A DNA stretch of 64,000 nucleotides from Nitzschia sp. pyKryTriq1 (lineage: Eukaryota; Bacillariophyta; Bacillariophyceae; Bacillariales; Bacillariaceae). The notes beneath the pieces are model-generated. The model was not told the DNA's origin. It saw nothing but the letters and a program-made list of their open reading frames with translations, and did not search any database. Below, piece by piece: positions 8,831 through 17,733 of the stretch (position 1 is the stretch's first letter; every line of letters begins with the position of its first letter). Location of the stretch: the NCBI GenBank assembly GCA_956465555.1, contig OY101123.1, positions 1,116,001 through 1,180,000 of the forward strand, written 5' to 3'. A program made the translations under genes and the position numbers.

Positions 8831-10447
8831 TCAGCGGCTGCAGTAGCCCGCCACAGTGAAAGGCTCACTCATGGCGTGTGAAAAGTATGGCTCATCCTCG
8901 GGCGATTCATGAACTAAGAAAGCACGAAAATTGTCAAAGCCAAGTCCATTGGCTTTGAACGCCATCCGCATCGTCGTTGGAGCGCCAAGACAACTTTGCG
9001 TCCCGCACGACCACGCCCAAGTGTAAAAGCTCTCGCTGAGGTCCTCTGGATCTTCGCTAGCCAACCAAATACCAACCCAATCGTCATCCTGTGGATCACA
9101 ATTGATGAAGTCAACGATAATCAAATCTTGGCTCTCGACGTAGCAGGCCTTGTCGACTGTGAGACTGCTTTGACATGGCGAAGATACCTGGGCCGGACTA
9201 CGGGTCGGAGAGGACGTGGTTATGACTACAGGCTTCGCTGTAGGCCTAGCCACAGGAGCTCGAGTGGGCTTTGTCGTCTCGACAGGACCGGCTGCAGGAC
9301 CTCGGGTGGGCACCTCAGCCGCTGTAGTGGGAGGTCTTGTCGGACGAGGGAGATCTGGTGGCACGGTGTCAAGCACGGGACGTTTGGTCAAAGGACTGGG
9401 AGACTTGGTTGGTGCGCTTGTTTGGGAAGGTGGAGGCATAGCAGGGAAAGTTGGCGTGGGCGTAGTTGCTGGCCTTCCCGGTGGTGGTGGATCTCCTGGA
9501 TTGTCGAAGGGTCTATTTTCTGGGTCATCTCCAATCCAACCATACCCATCGTTTTGTGCGTCCGCAGGTCGGCTCTCAGTAACAGCACCAGGCTCTGTTG
9601 TTTTATTTTTCATGATGAGTCCAGTGAGAAACCCAATCACGGTTGTCGTGGCAAGGAACATAAGCATGATACAGATTGCGCTTCGTCTTGTTTTTCGGTC
9701 ATTGCAGCCCCATGCATTCCAAACAATCTCATGACAATTGTTATTTTCCTGTCTCGATGCTCTCTCTAAGGCCGCGTGGGCTCGAGCTCGTGTTGCTTCA
9801 ATTGAGTCGGCTAGCGAATTTGGATCTTTCGGTGGTAAGCGTTCATCTGTCCACACGCCATCGACTGAAATGGTTTCTACCTTCTCTTCGCACCCTTTCG
9901 GCGAATCCTTCCATCGCAGATTCAAGTCAGATCTCGATGATATCATGTTTTCATCAGATCTAATTCCTCTCATATTATCAAAGAACTCTGGATCCTGTGC
10001 TGCCTCACGTACCTCCAGGGTGGCTGGTATTGGGAAGCAAGGCAAAATCACCGCCCTTGGCTCGGGTTCATCGCAGAAAATCTCTTCCCCGTCTACCGAC
10101 TCGAAGGTAATGCCCAGACTTGGGGAATAGTGCGTGGCCAAGTCGGTGCGCCACAACTTCTTTGCGGTACCTCGCCTGCTTGTGTTGCGCACCTGTAGAG
10201 TTTCCTCGCTGGACAAGCTTGTTCGCCTCTGCTGCTGTTCAGCCGGCAGGGTGCTCGTCTGCTGCTGACTACTTTCATTCAACCCCCAAACCGTCATGAC
10301 ACTTGTGTTGCTACACGTGGAGTTATTCTGAGATCGAAGACTATCAGAGGTTTCTTGCGTATCAAAACTTTTGTTCAAAGGAATTTCGTCGCTTAAAGTA
10401 CTCGAAGTGGCCCAAGGCTTACACGGAAACCCTACTACTCGCACCAT
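8831..10447 (-). CDS. Single-pass membrane protein with Pro/Thr-rich stalk and six-Cys ectodomain (paralog A)
   Basis: The start is placed at the ATG at 10447 (MVRVVGF) because the longer frame begins with TTG; this gives 538 residues. The N-terminal ~280 residues are hydrophilic and presumably cytosolic. One hydrophobic helix follows (ICIMLMFLATTTVIGFLTGLI), then a Pro/Thr stalk of about 130 residues that is mucin-like and probably O-glycosylated, then a compact C-terminal domain. That domain has the pattern C..S..VD.ACY, FINCD, DDWVGIW, WSCGTQSC and ends SEPFTVAGYC, matching the neighbouring gene at 11133-12560. The domain recalls beta-sandwich SKICH-type folds (the D-W-[IV]-G-[IL] motif), but this is only a resemblance. 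Function is unknown; a cell-surface or wall-contact role is an inference from topology. Confidence 0.72.
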   Translation of the reverse strand: MVRVVGFPCKPWATSSTLSDEIPLNKSFDTQETSDSLRSQNNSTCSNTSVMTVWGLNESSQQQTSTLPAEQQQRRTSLSSEETLQVRNTSRRGTAKKLWRTDLATHYSPSLGITFESVDGEEIFCDEPEPRAVILPCFPIPATLEVREAAQDPEFFDNMRGIRSDENMISSRSDLNLRWKDSPKGCEEKVETISVDGVWTDERLPPKDPNSLADSIEATRARAHAALERASRQENNNCHEIVWNAWGCNDRKTRRSAICIMLMFLATTTVIGFLTGLIMKNKTTEPGAVTESRPADAQNDGYGWIGDDPENRPFDNPGDPPPPGRPATTPTPTFPAMPPPSQTSAPTKSPSPLTKRPVLDTVPPDLPRPTRPPTTAAEVPTRGPAAGPVETTKPTRAPVARPTAKPVVITTSSPTRSPAQVSSPCQSSLTVDKACYVESQDLIIVDFINCDPQDDDWVGIWLASEDPEDLSESFYTWAWSCGTQSCLGAPTTMRMAFKANGLGFDNFRAFLVHESPEDEPYFSHAMSEPFTVAGYCSR

Positions 10448-11132
10448 GATGGACGATCTCGATGTAGGGATCTGCGATCTGTACAAGGAAACACGTTGTT
10501 CAACTTTCTCTGACGATCCTTTTCGATCCAGTTCGCATCACGTTGGGCAATGCAACACCAACTTTGAGCAAGCTGATGCAAGAATGTGAATACATGATGG
10601 TTTACCGTAATATGGTCTCCCTACAGTACAATCGAAAGAGCAGCATCTTCTCTATTTTCTTTAAGTCTTGTGGCACCATTCACGAGTTGTTCGCCTCCAT
10701 GTGTTGGATCTTTTGTGACGTAGATAGACCAATCAGTGGACGATATTAGATCGAGACAGTTATTTGGCGTTCGCACAAGCCAATAAGTACGACTCGAAGA
10801 AATCATCATCGATCATGTTAGTCGATAAAAGCACTAGTATGTAGTAGTACTTGTACAGTACTACCTTCTTCAGTTTAGTAGTTGCTTACTCTCTACTAGT
10901 AGAGTAGATAGTAGAGCTAGTAGTAGTAGTAGCCTACATTGTATGTATCAGTACAAGTACTGAGCATAAAAGTATACCTGTAATATTGATGTATTAAAAG
11001 TTGAACAATGCAAATGACAACGTGCACGTGCAAGGACGAGGAACTTCCCTTTGTAGCGTTTCACCATGCCAACATCTCTTGCTCTCACGGCTAATCGTCA
11101 CCTCTCTAGTAGAGTAGCGCAACCTTCTCCAT
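10448..11132. other. Intergenic between the two membrane-protein paralogs
   Basis: No gene is supported. From 10810 to 10980 the sequence is dominated by self-complementary ctactagtag, tagtac and gtactg strings. The 3' UTR of the upstream paralog and the 5' region of the downstream one must lie here. Confidence 0.55.
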
Positions 11133-12560
11133 TTAGTCGCACACGGCTGTTGTGACTTCAAATACCTCACTGGCAGCGATTGCGACGTATGGCGCCCCTT
11201 GATCGCCCCCAGCGTTGGAAAAGAGGTACGCTTGATATCTCCCAGGAGGCGTGCGGTTATTCATGTTGACGGTGTTTGTTGAAACAATGTCTCCACAGTT
11301 CTGGTCGCCACATGAGTAATTCCATTCAAGGCGAGGACTCTCGACACCGCTCATGTCGGTACCTTCTGGGTAGATGGCCACCCAATCCATAGTGTTGGCA
11401 TCACAAATACTGAATGATACGATCACATCATCCCGGAAGAATCCATAGCATGAAGCGTCCACGGAGATGCTATCACATGTGGTCGTAACTGAAGTCGGAG
11501 CGGTGGTCGAAACGTCAGCAGCATCCGCTGGAGGTTCAGTCACAACGGGGGCATCAGATGATGAAACAGGGACATCAGTTGATGCAATGGGGGCATCAGT
11601 CGATGACACAGGGACATCGGTTGATGCAATGGGGGCATCAGATGATGAAACAGGGACATCAGTTGATGCAATGGGGGCATCAGTCGATGACACAGGGACA
11701 TCGGTTGATGCAATGGGGGCATCAGTCGATGAAACCGGTGCCACGGTCACACTTTCGGCTGCCTCGGGCCCATCGACGGCAGCATCCGAGTCACTATCTG
11801 CCAACTCATCACTAGTAGAACCCATATCTGTGCCACCAGTGTTGTCGGTCTCACTTCCAGTACCTGTGGCAGCTGACTTGGACAGGGATTTCTCTTCATC
11901 TTTATTCTTCGTCGCAAGTCCGACACTCAGTCCAATTACCAAGATCACGGCAAAAAGCACCGCGAGGGCAACAAAAAGCTTGCGACGTCTTGGCTCGGCA
12001 TTCGACTTGTTTTTCTTGTCACTCTCGTCTCCGAGAAACATACCAATGTCTCCGCTTTCCATTGTGGTGTCCTGCCCGTTGTCAGACGTGATTGTCAGGC
12101 CGTCTTCCTCTTCGTCAAAGTGGGCCTGGATCTCGACTGCCTCTTTCACGGCGGACGGATCGCCATGAGCTGAGTGGTTGCTCTCGTTCTCAACATCAGA
12201 CTCCAAGCCCAACGCGAAATCATCGTCGGGACTCAACTCTTTCACGGCTCTTTGTTCCTCGTCAACCGAAGCTTCCTTTTCTGAGTCTAGCTCGCCCTCG
12301 GACTCTGGCGCTTCCGGGGCATTCAGCGCTAGATCAACTTTCGCAGCCTCGACGTCGCCATTGGTCTCGAGGGTATCAGCCTGTTTGCTTCCAATTCCAC
12401 AACACACATGCTCGGCGCTATTGAAGACATGGTCCAAAATACCTTCATCAATTTGACATCCTTGGCCCTGAGTCGTCGTCAGTTGGCGGTTGAGTTCGAC
12501 ATCGTGCAAATCCCCGGGGACATCGGTTTCTTCGTTCCTTTCTGGATCCGGGTTCATCAT
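11133..12560 (-). CDS. Single-pass membrane protein with repetitive Ser/Thr/Asp stalk and six-Cys ectodomain (paralog B)
   Basis: A 475-residue protein starting with an ATG. An acidic cytosolic part (about residues 1-190) precedes the basic stop-transfer PRRRK and a helix (LFVALAVLFAVILVIGLSVGL). Then comes a stalk with an acidic Ser/Thr-rich portion and a repeat array of the 14-residue unit STDAPIASTDVPVS. The C-terminal domain repeats the cysteine and tryptophan pattern of paralog A: D.SCY, ICDAN, DWVAIYP, YSCGDQNCG, PYVAIA, SEVFEV and a final Cys. Both genes lie in the same orientation and are neighbours, so a tandem duplication is likely. Beyond the C-terminal domain and overall topology, the two proteins share little sequence. 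Function is unknown. Confidence 0.74.
   Translation of the reverse strand: MMNPDPERNEETDVPGDLHDVELNRQLTTTQGQGCQIDEGILDHVFNSAEHVCCGIGSKQADTLETNGDVEAAKVDLALNAPEAPESEGELDSEKEASVDEEQRAVKELSPDDDFALGLESDVENESNHSAHGDPSAVKEAVEIQAHFDEEEDGLTITSDNGQDTTMESGDIGMFLGDESDKKNKSNAEPRRRKLFVALAVLFAVILVIGLSVGLATKNKDEEKSLSKSAATGTGSETDNTGGTDMGSTSDELADSDSDAAVDGPEAAESVTVAPVSSTDAPIASTDVPVSSTDAPIASTDVPVSSSDAPIASTDVPVSSTDAPIASTDVPVSSSDAPVVTEPPADAADVSTTAPTSVTTTCDSISVDASCYGFFRDDVIVSFSICDANTMDWVAIYPEGTDMSGVESPRLEWNYSCGDQNCGDIVSTNTVNMNNRTPPGRYQAYLFSNAGGDQGAPYVAIAASEVFEVTTAVCD
11557..11724 (-). repeat. Exact 84-bp tandem duplication inside a coding region
   Basis: Bases 11557-11640 and 11641-11724 read the same. Each 84-bp unit is two 42-bp (14-codon) subunits, so the reading frame is kept and the stalk gains 28 residues per unit. 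Confidence 0.9.
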
Positions 12561-13395
12561 GGTGCAACCTTATTTTAACTACAGATTTGTGGTGAGAAAA
12601 TAAAGATATGAGAGAAAGATTGGCGGTAAAAGGAAATTTTGGCATCGATGGGAAAGTTTCTGGCGAGGCTTGCCGTTCACAGAGGATTGTCCAGCAGGTC
12701 AAGCAATAGAGTCTTCGGGTAGAATTTTAGTATGGGAAAAAAAGCTGGTCGGAGGCAACTTTGGATGCGAAAAGCCGAGTAAAGATGTTGCAACATGTGT
12801 AAGATGCCGTTCGCTAGGCGAAAATATGGGAAATTTCGCGGGAACGGCCGAAAATATCTTGAAACATAGAGCTTTTCACATTTTGACGTTAATCCGACGT
12901 TTGGACTAGAGTACTCATCCTACCGCTATAATTCATCAGAGCGTGTGAGGTTTTCTACGTACCCTGTACCGGTAGATCAGATGACGTGCAGACAAGATGT
13001 CCGGTCTCGTTGCGTTGCACTTCGGTCAGGTCTCTCTATCTACCGGTATGTAGTTCGAGTAGAGAGAAACTACTACTCTAGAGAGACTAATCAATTAGTT
13101 GATGCAAATCCAGATAAACTGAATACTATGATACAAATTACACAACTAGAGAATAATCTGAAGTAGCAAACCAAGAATGCGGATCTTGGTTGAGCGACCT
13201 TGGAATGACATTGACCGGAACATTTGTAGTCTTGTGAGAGGGTAGCAACGAAATAGCCAAATGAAAACTTCATCTATTTTAAATTTGTTCAAACATGTCT
13301 TTCTCATACCGTGAGCCGCTAGCACAGTTGAATGTTTCTTCCTTTCGATTATCCCCCTTTCCATTGTTATCAAAAATGCTAACTAGCATCTTCTC
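12561..13395. other. Intergenic
   Basis: No gene is supported. Scattered accggta and ctctagag palindromes occur at 12960-13090. Both flanking genes are on the minus strand, so this holds the 5' region of paralog B and the 3' region of the four-helix gene. Confidence 0.5.
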
Positions 13396-13923
13396 CTATT
13401 TTGCCAAATCTTCCTGCCTTCGTGTGGTTTCACGGTTGAATAACGAAGCGAGGAGCCAGCCTCCAGCGGCTCCAATGGAAAGCCAACCGTTGGTCAATAA
13501 TTTACAAGTCCCCTCATAGGCTTCGCCACAGGGACCCGAGATGAGAATGATTGCTGTCATTCCTTGGAGGATCACTGCCATCGTGAAAAGGCAACCCGAA
13601 AAGGCAGTACTTTGTGATCGAAACCAGGAACGTATCACCAATGACGTCGCCACAGTCCCACAAATAGCCCCACCAAATCCTCCAATGAGTGCTCCTATAT
13701 CAAACCCATTTGTCGGGCCAGTGAATTTTGGATGCTGGTCCGAGTCATACACTTTGCAAAGAAATAGTCCCGGAGTCTCCGTCAAGGTAGCATCTCCATC
13801 ATTTGATGTCCAGGTCGCCTCGTAGAAGTCGCAAGTCGAAAGGACATAAATCGAAAGGAACGTCGACGCACATCCGAAAAGGATGCTAATCAGAGTGAAC
13901 ACTCTTCCTCTCGAGTACGGCAT
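13396..13923 (-). CDS. Small membrane protein with four predicted helices, unknown function
   Basis: A 175-residue protein starting at an ATG. Hydrophobic stretches are seen at about residues 8-28 (LISILFGCASTFLSIYVLST), 75-98, 108-130 and 140-160, with two short loops holding cysteines (FYE, FLCKVYD; SGPCGEAYEGTCKLL). The size, four helices and Cys-rich extracellular loop resemble tetraspan proteins in general, but no CCG tetraspanin motif is present. I do not recognise the family. The C-terminus is charged (NRETTRRQEDLAK). Confidence 0.65.
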   Translation of the reverse strand: MPYSRGRVFTLISILFGCASTFLSIYVLSTCDFYEATWTSNDGDATLTETPGLFLCKVYDSDQHPKFTGPTNGFDIGALIGGFGGAICGTVATSLVIRSWFRSQSTAFSGCLFTMAVILQGMTAIILISGPCGEAYEGTCKLLTNGWLSIGAAGGWLLASLFNRETTRRQEDLAK

Positions 13924-14209
13924 TATGATGTTTTTGTTGCGTTATTAGCGGACCACAAGCCTGCCAGAGATTCTGTGCTGTATTGGTCTACTGATACAGC
14001 TTGGAAGAACAATGTTGCAGGCAAGACTTTTGGACATTCCAATACTTGTACCAAAGCAAGGTCTCGGGCGTGTGTGTGTGTGTCGGTGGGTGGGTGGGGG
14101 GTCGACGACGAAATCCTCATGTGCGTGTCGATGATGATGATTCTACAGTACCTACGTCGCTCGAGAGATGAGAAGATGGAAAATTGCACACACGCAGACA
14201 AGAACTACA
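13924..14209. other. Intergenic with a GT microsatellite
   Basis: A short GT/TG run (about 14070-14100) and no supported gene. It ends where the fold-back element begins. Confidence 0.5.
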
Positions 14210-14874
14210 GGGACCTTCGGGAATTCGCTAAAAATGGCGAACTCGTTCGACCTCTGACCGTGTCCTTTCTCCCCGAACCGACGACTCATTGGAGCTTTTC
14301 CTGACGTGTTTCGGGTCTTTACGGAGAAAGGGTCAGCCGCGGTCGAACGAGTTCAACTTATTGATATAATGCGCGGTAAAAGAAGCGTTTTGGTATTGTA
14401 TCAATTTTTCAACGTACCAGCGCATCGCTAAAAGTTCAACAAAGTTTAAACGCGGTTAACCGCGGTTAACCGCGCGGTCAACCGCGGTTAACCGTGCGGT
14501 TAACCGTAACCGTGCGGTTAACCGTGCGGTTAACCGCGGTTAACCGCGGTTAACCGCGCGGTCAACCGCGGTCAACCGCGGTCAACCGCGTTTGAACTTG
14601 CGCTCGACCCTTAGTACAATTCTTACGCAGTATAATGTTAATCTCTCTCTTCGACACAATAAAAGCAACGACAACAAAGCTCATGGCACATTATGTTTCA
14701 CTTCAAGTAGTACTAGTAGTACTAGCTCAGCTACTAGTAGTAGTGGCAGCTAGTACTGGAATTGTACTTCGTAGTACTAGTAGTAGTAGCTGCTACTAGT
14801 AGTAGTGGCAGTTAGTAGTACTGGTACTGTAGTAGCACTGGCAGTGGTGTTACTAGCCCTACTACCGGTAGTAC
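14210..14874 (+). repeat. Left arm of the fold-back element
   Basis: This arm is 665 bp. It includes the CGGTTAACCG-type array at 14452-14590, slightly longer than the matching array in the right arm, which accounts for most of the length difference between arms. Confidence 0.87.
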
Positions 14875-14957
14875 TTTACCGGCGGTCGTACTACTCGTAC
14901 CTTGACGGTCATCGTCCTGCTCGAGTTCAACCGCGGTTGACCGCGGTTAACCGCACG

Positions 14958-15605
14958 GTACTACCGGTAGTAGGGCTAGTAACACCACTGCCAGTGCTAC
15001 TACGGTACCAGTACTACTAACTGCCACTACTACTAGTAGCAGCTACTACTACTAGTACTACTAAGTACAATTCCAGTACTAGCTGCCACTACTACTAGTA
15101 GCTGAGCTAGTACTACTAGTACTACTTGAAGTGGTGAAACATAATGTGCCATGAGCTTTGTTGTCGTTGCTTTTATTGTGTCGAAGAGAGAGATTAACAT
15201 TATACTGCGTAAGAATTGTACTAAGGGTCGAGCGCAAGTTCAAACGCGGTTGACCGCGGTTGACCGCGCGGTTAACCGCGGTTAACCGCACGGTTAACCG
15301 CACGGTTACGGTTAACCGCACGGTTAACCGCGGTTGACCGCGCGGTTAACCGCGGTTAACCGCGTTTAAACTTTGTTGAACTTTTAGCGATGCGCTGGTA
15401 CGTTGAAAAATTGATACAATACCAAAACGCTTCTTTTACCGCGCATTATATCAATAAGTTGAACTCGTTCGACCGCGGCTGACCCTTTCTCCGTAAAGAC
15501 CCGAAACACGTCAGGAAAAGCTCCAATGAGTCGTCGGTTCGGGGAGAAAGGACACGGTCGGAGGTCGAACGCGTTCGCCAATTTTAGCGAATTCCCGAAG
15601 GTCCC
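14958..15605 (-). repeat. Right arm of the fold-back element
   Basis: This arm is 648 bp, inverted relative to the left arm. Near the outer end a few bases differ (for example cgcgttcgcca here against aactcgttcg in the left arm's orientation). Confidence 0.87.
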
Positions 15606-16154
15606 AGTAATAATAACTGTATGTACTGTACTGGTACTGCAGTCAGTACCGGTATGGAACCATGGAAGAAATAGGCCCGCCAAGATTGAATTGTACTGGT
15701 ACAGTATTTACGATAAAACATGAAAATCGGGGAAATGCTTCTGTAATCTACTGTACTTGTACTGTAGTGCTACTGTATCGGGACGACATTATTTGCGCTA
15801 AACGTTGCTTTTTGGTATCGTTAGCATCGACCCGTTTGACCAAGCAGGCAGGTATCCCTGCGGTTGGATACCGTAGGTTGGAGGTTGGATCTTTGGTCCA
15901 TGCACCCTATCCATCAAAATCGCCGACAAGGAGGAAAGGAAGATCGTGTGTCACACGCTCCACAGACCCGATCCACGACGATCCACGCGATGATGCGAAT
16001 GGTGGGCACGATGATGCGATTTGCGATCATCAACGGTTATTTTCTTGTAATGCCGTCTTCACTCTTCACGACCACCGCGCTTCATGTCTACTAGTAGATC
16101 TCATATCCTCCTTTCTACAGTACATTAAAACCCCTAAATTGGTTGTCGAGAGCA
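15606..16154. other. Intergenic upstream of thymidine phosphorylase
   Basis: No gene is supported. Tracts of gtac-based palindromes occur near 15620-15660 and 15750-15775. The 3' half is presumably promoter and 5' UTR of the next gene. Confidence 0.5.
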
Positions 16155-17540
16155 ATGGACGTTCTAACGATTCTTCAAACGAAGCGTAACAATCTTAGGC
16201 CGCACACTGCCGAAGAACTTAAATGGTGGATCTCGGAGTACGCGGCGGGCCGGATCCCCCAATATCAAATGTCAGCATGGCTGATGGCGGTGTGTTGGAG
16301 AGGAATGATAAAGGATGAAACTGCAACTTTGACGCGTTGTATGGTCGAGAGTGGAGCCACCTTGGATTGGAAGGATGTGCTGCCTTTGAATCTGGTAGAC
16401 AAGCACAGCACAGGAGGCGTCGGCGACAAGATTTCCTTGATTCTTGCACCACTCGTGGCGTGTCTCGGAGTATCGGTCCCCATGATGGCGGGACGGGGTC
16501 TGGGACACACGGGCGGCACTATTGATAAGCTCGAAACGATACCGGGGTATCAAACGGGTTTGAGTATCCCTGACTTTCAGCGGATCGTCAAGGAAGTAGG
16601 ATGCTCCATCGTGTCGGCATCTTCGGAAATGTGTTTGGCAGATCGGAAACTCTACGCGCTACGAGATGTGACGGCTACCGTCTCGTCTGTACCTCTCCAA
16701 ACAGCGAGTATTTTATGCAAAAAGATTGCCGAACATCCTCGGTCCCTAGTTTTAGATGTCAAGTACGGCAAAGCGTCCTTTCAATCTTCGGTAGATGGTG
16801 CCATCGAGCTGGCCCACTCCATGATTGCCACCAGCGAAGCCAATGGCTTACAACCCACGACGTGTCTACTCACCCATATGGACAGTTTTATCGGAACGAG
16901 CGTAGGGAATTGGTTGGAAGTCGCGGAATGTATCGAATTACTCAAGGGTTCGAGTGGATCACCCGATTTGGTGGTGCTCGTGGTGGTCGAAGCGGCCCAA
17001 ATGCTACAACAATCTGAAAAATATGCAGACCAGTCCCTGGATAGTCTCATCCAATTATGTCTGGACACATTGCAGTCGGGAAAAGCCTATCCAAAGTTTG
17101 AAGCGATGGTACAAGCTCACGGTGGCGACGTGAGTGTCTGTCAAGACCCTTCCACCTATCCTCTCACTGCCAAGTGGACTTCGGAAGTCAAGGCTACGCA
17201 GTCGGGCTACATTGCTGAGCTAGATGGCATGTTGGTGGGTAATCTAGGAGTTCAACTGGGAGCGGGACGGCACTTGGCGGATGAGCCCGTGGATGCCATG
17301 GCAGGCTTTGTCTTTGAGAAAAAGGAGGGCGCACAAGTGAAGGAAGGTGATGTCATTGCACGTGTCTATACTAATCTATCCCAAGAGGCCCTGGATCGAG
17401 CCTGCCATGCAATGCAACAGTCGATTATGTACTCGGGGTCGCCTGTCACAATTCCATTTGCTATCTCACATCGGGTGACATCGAAAGATGGAGTGCAAGA
17501 CTTTGCTGTTCCAGACTGCCTGGCAGAGCTGTTCAAGTAG
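16155..17540 (+). CDS. Thymidine (pyrimidine-nucleoside) phosphorylase
   Basis: This enzyme splits thymidine with phosphate into thymine and 2-deoxyribose 1-phosphate, in pyrimidine salvage. The start is placed at the ATG at 16155 (MDVLTILQTKR), since the longer frame begins with TTG; 461 residues is a usual length for the homodimeric family. The family signature is intact: HSTGGVGDK for phosphate binding (about residue 83), then MAGRGLGHTGGTIDKLE (about residues 110-128), a glycine-rich phosphate and base site. Further blocks are LALRDVTATV-like LYALRDVTATV, then DVKYGKASF and the C-terminal GAGRHLADEPVD. No targeting extension is visible, so a cytosolic enzyme is likely. No intron. A DeoA or PynP naming cannot be settled by eye. 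Confidence 0.93.
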   Translation: MDVLTILQTKRNNLRPHTAEELKWWISEYAAGRIPQYQMSAWLMAVCWRGMIKDETATLTRCMVESGATLDWKDVLPLNLVDKHSTGGVGDKISLILAPLVACLGVSVPMMAGRGLGHTGGTIDKLETIPGYQTGLSIPDFQRIVKEVGCSIVSASSEMCLADRKLYALRDVTATVSSVPLQTASILCKKIAEHPRSLVLDVKYGKASFQSSVDGAIELAHSMIATSEANGLQPTTCLLTHMDSFIGTSVGNWLEVAECIELLKGSSGSPDLVVLVVVEAAQMLQQSEKYADQSLDSLIQLCLDTLQSGKAYPKFEAMVQAHGGDVSVCQDPSTYPLTAKWTSEVKATQSGYIAELDGMLVGNLGVQLGAGRHLADEPVDAMAGFVFEKKEGAQVKEGDVIARVYTNLSQEALDRACHAMQQSIMYSGSPVTIPFAISHRVTSKDGVQDFAVPDCLAELFK

Positions 17541-17733
17541 GATGGACGCAAGCAGCAGATCCACAAAAATGTCATCTCTGCGCTATTGAATAGTCTCTCA
17601 ATGAGACCTTCACTAATCGATCTATAGTTTCGGGAGATTTATCGCTCAATCGAAGTTGCCTCGTATTTTAGAGTATGAGATTACCACCTATTTCAGGAAC
17701 GCTGATAATTAGTGTTTCGAACGACCTTCTTTT

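Larger units (their letters stand above)
14210..15605. mobile_element. Fold-back element: 1.4-kb near-perfect inverted repeat with an 83-bp loop
   Basis: The left arm 14210-14874 and right arm 14958-15605 are reverse complements with only a handful of substitutions and small length differences. The termini read GGGACCTTCGGGAATTCGC inward. The outer ~240 bp of each arm is unique sequence, then comes an array of a self-complementary decamer (CGGTTAACCG and variants, 14452-14590 and 15244-15364), then unique sequence, then tagtagtac-rich DNA near the loop. No transposase or other credible ORF is present. I see no clear target-site duplication: flanks are aagaactaca on the left and agtaataata on the right. 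It could be a non-autonomous DNA transposon of fold-back type or a palindromic rearrangement. Confidence 0.85.

Noticed and set aside
11467-12168. 233-codon open frame opposite paralog B
   Set aside because: It is the antisense of the repetitive stalk; the Asp/Thr/Ser pattern and TM helix make sense only on the minus strand.
14452-15364. CGGTTAACCG arrays as a CRISPR array or telomere
   Set aside because: There are no regular spacers, and the array is not at a chromosome end; units are directly adjacent and self-complementary.
15384-15683. Small frames inside the fold-back arms
   Set aside because: They mirror the palindrome on both strands and start and stop in repeat sequence.
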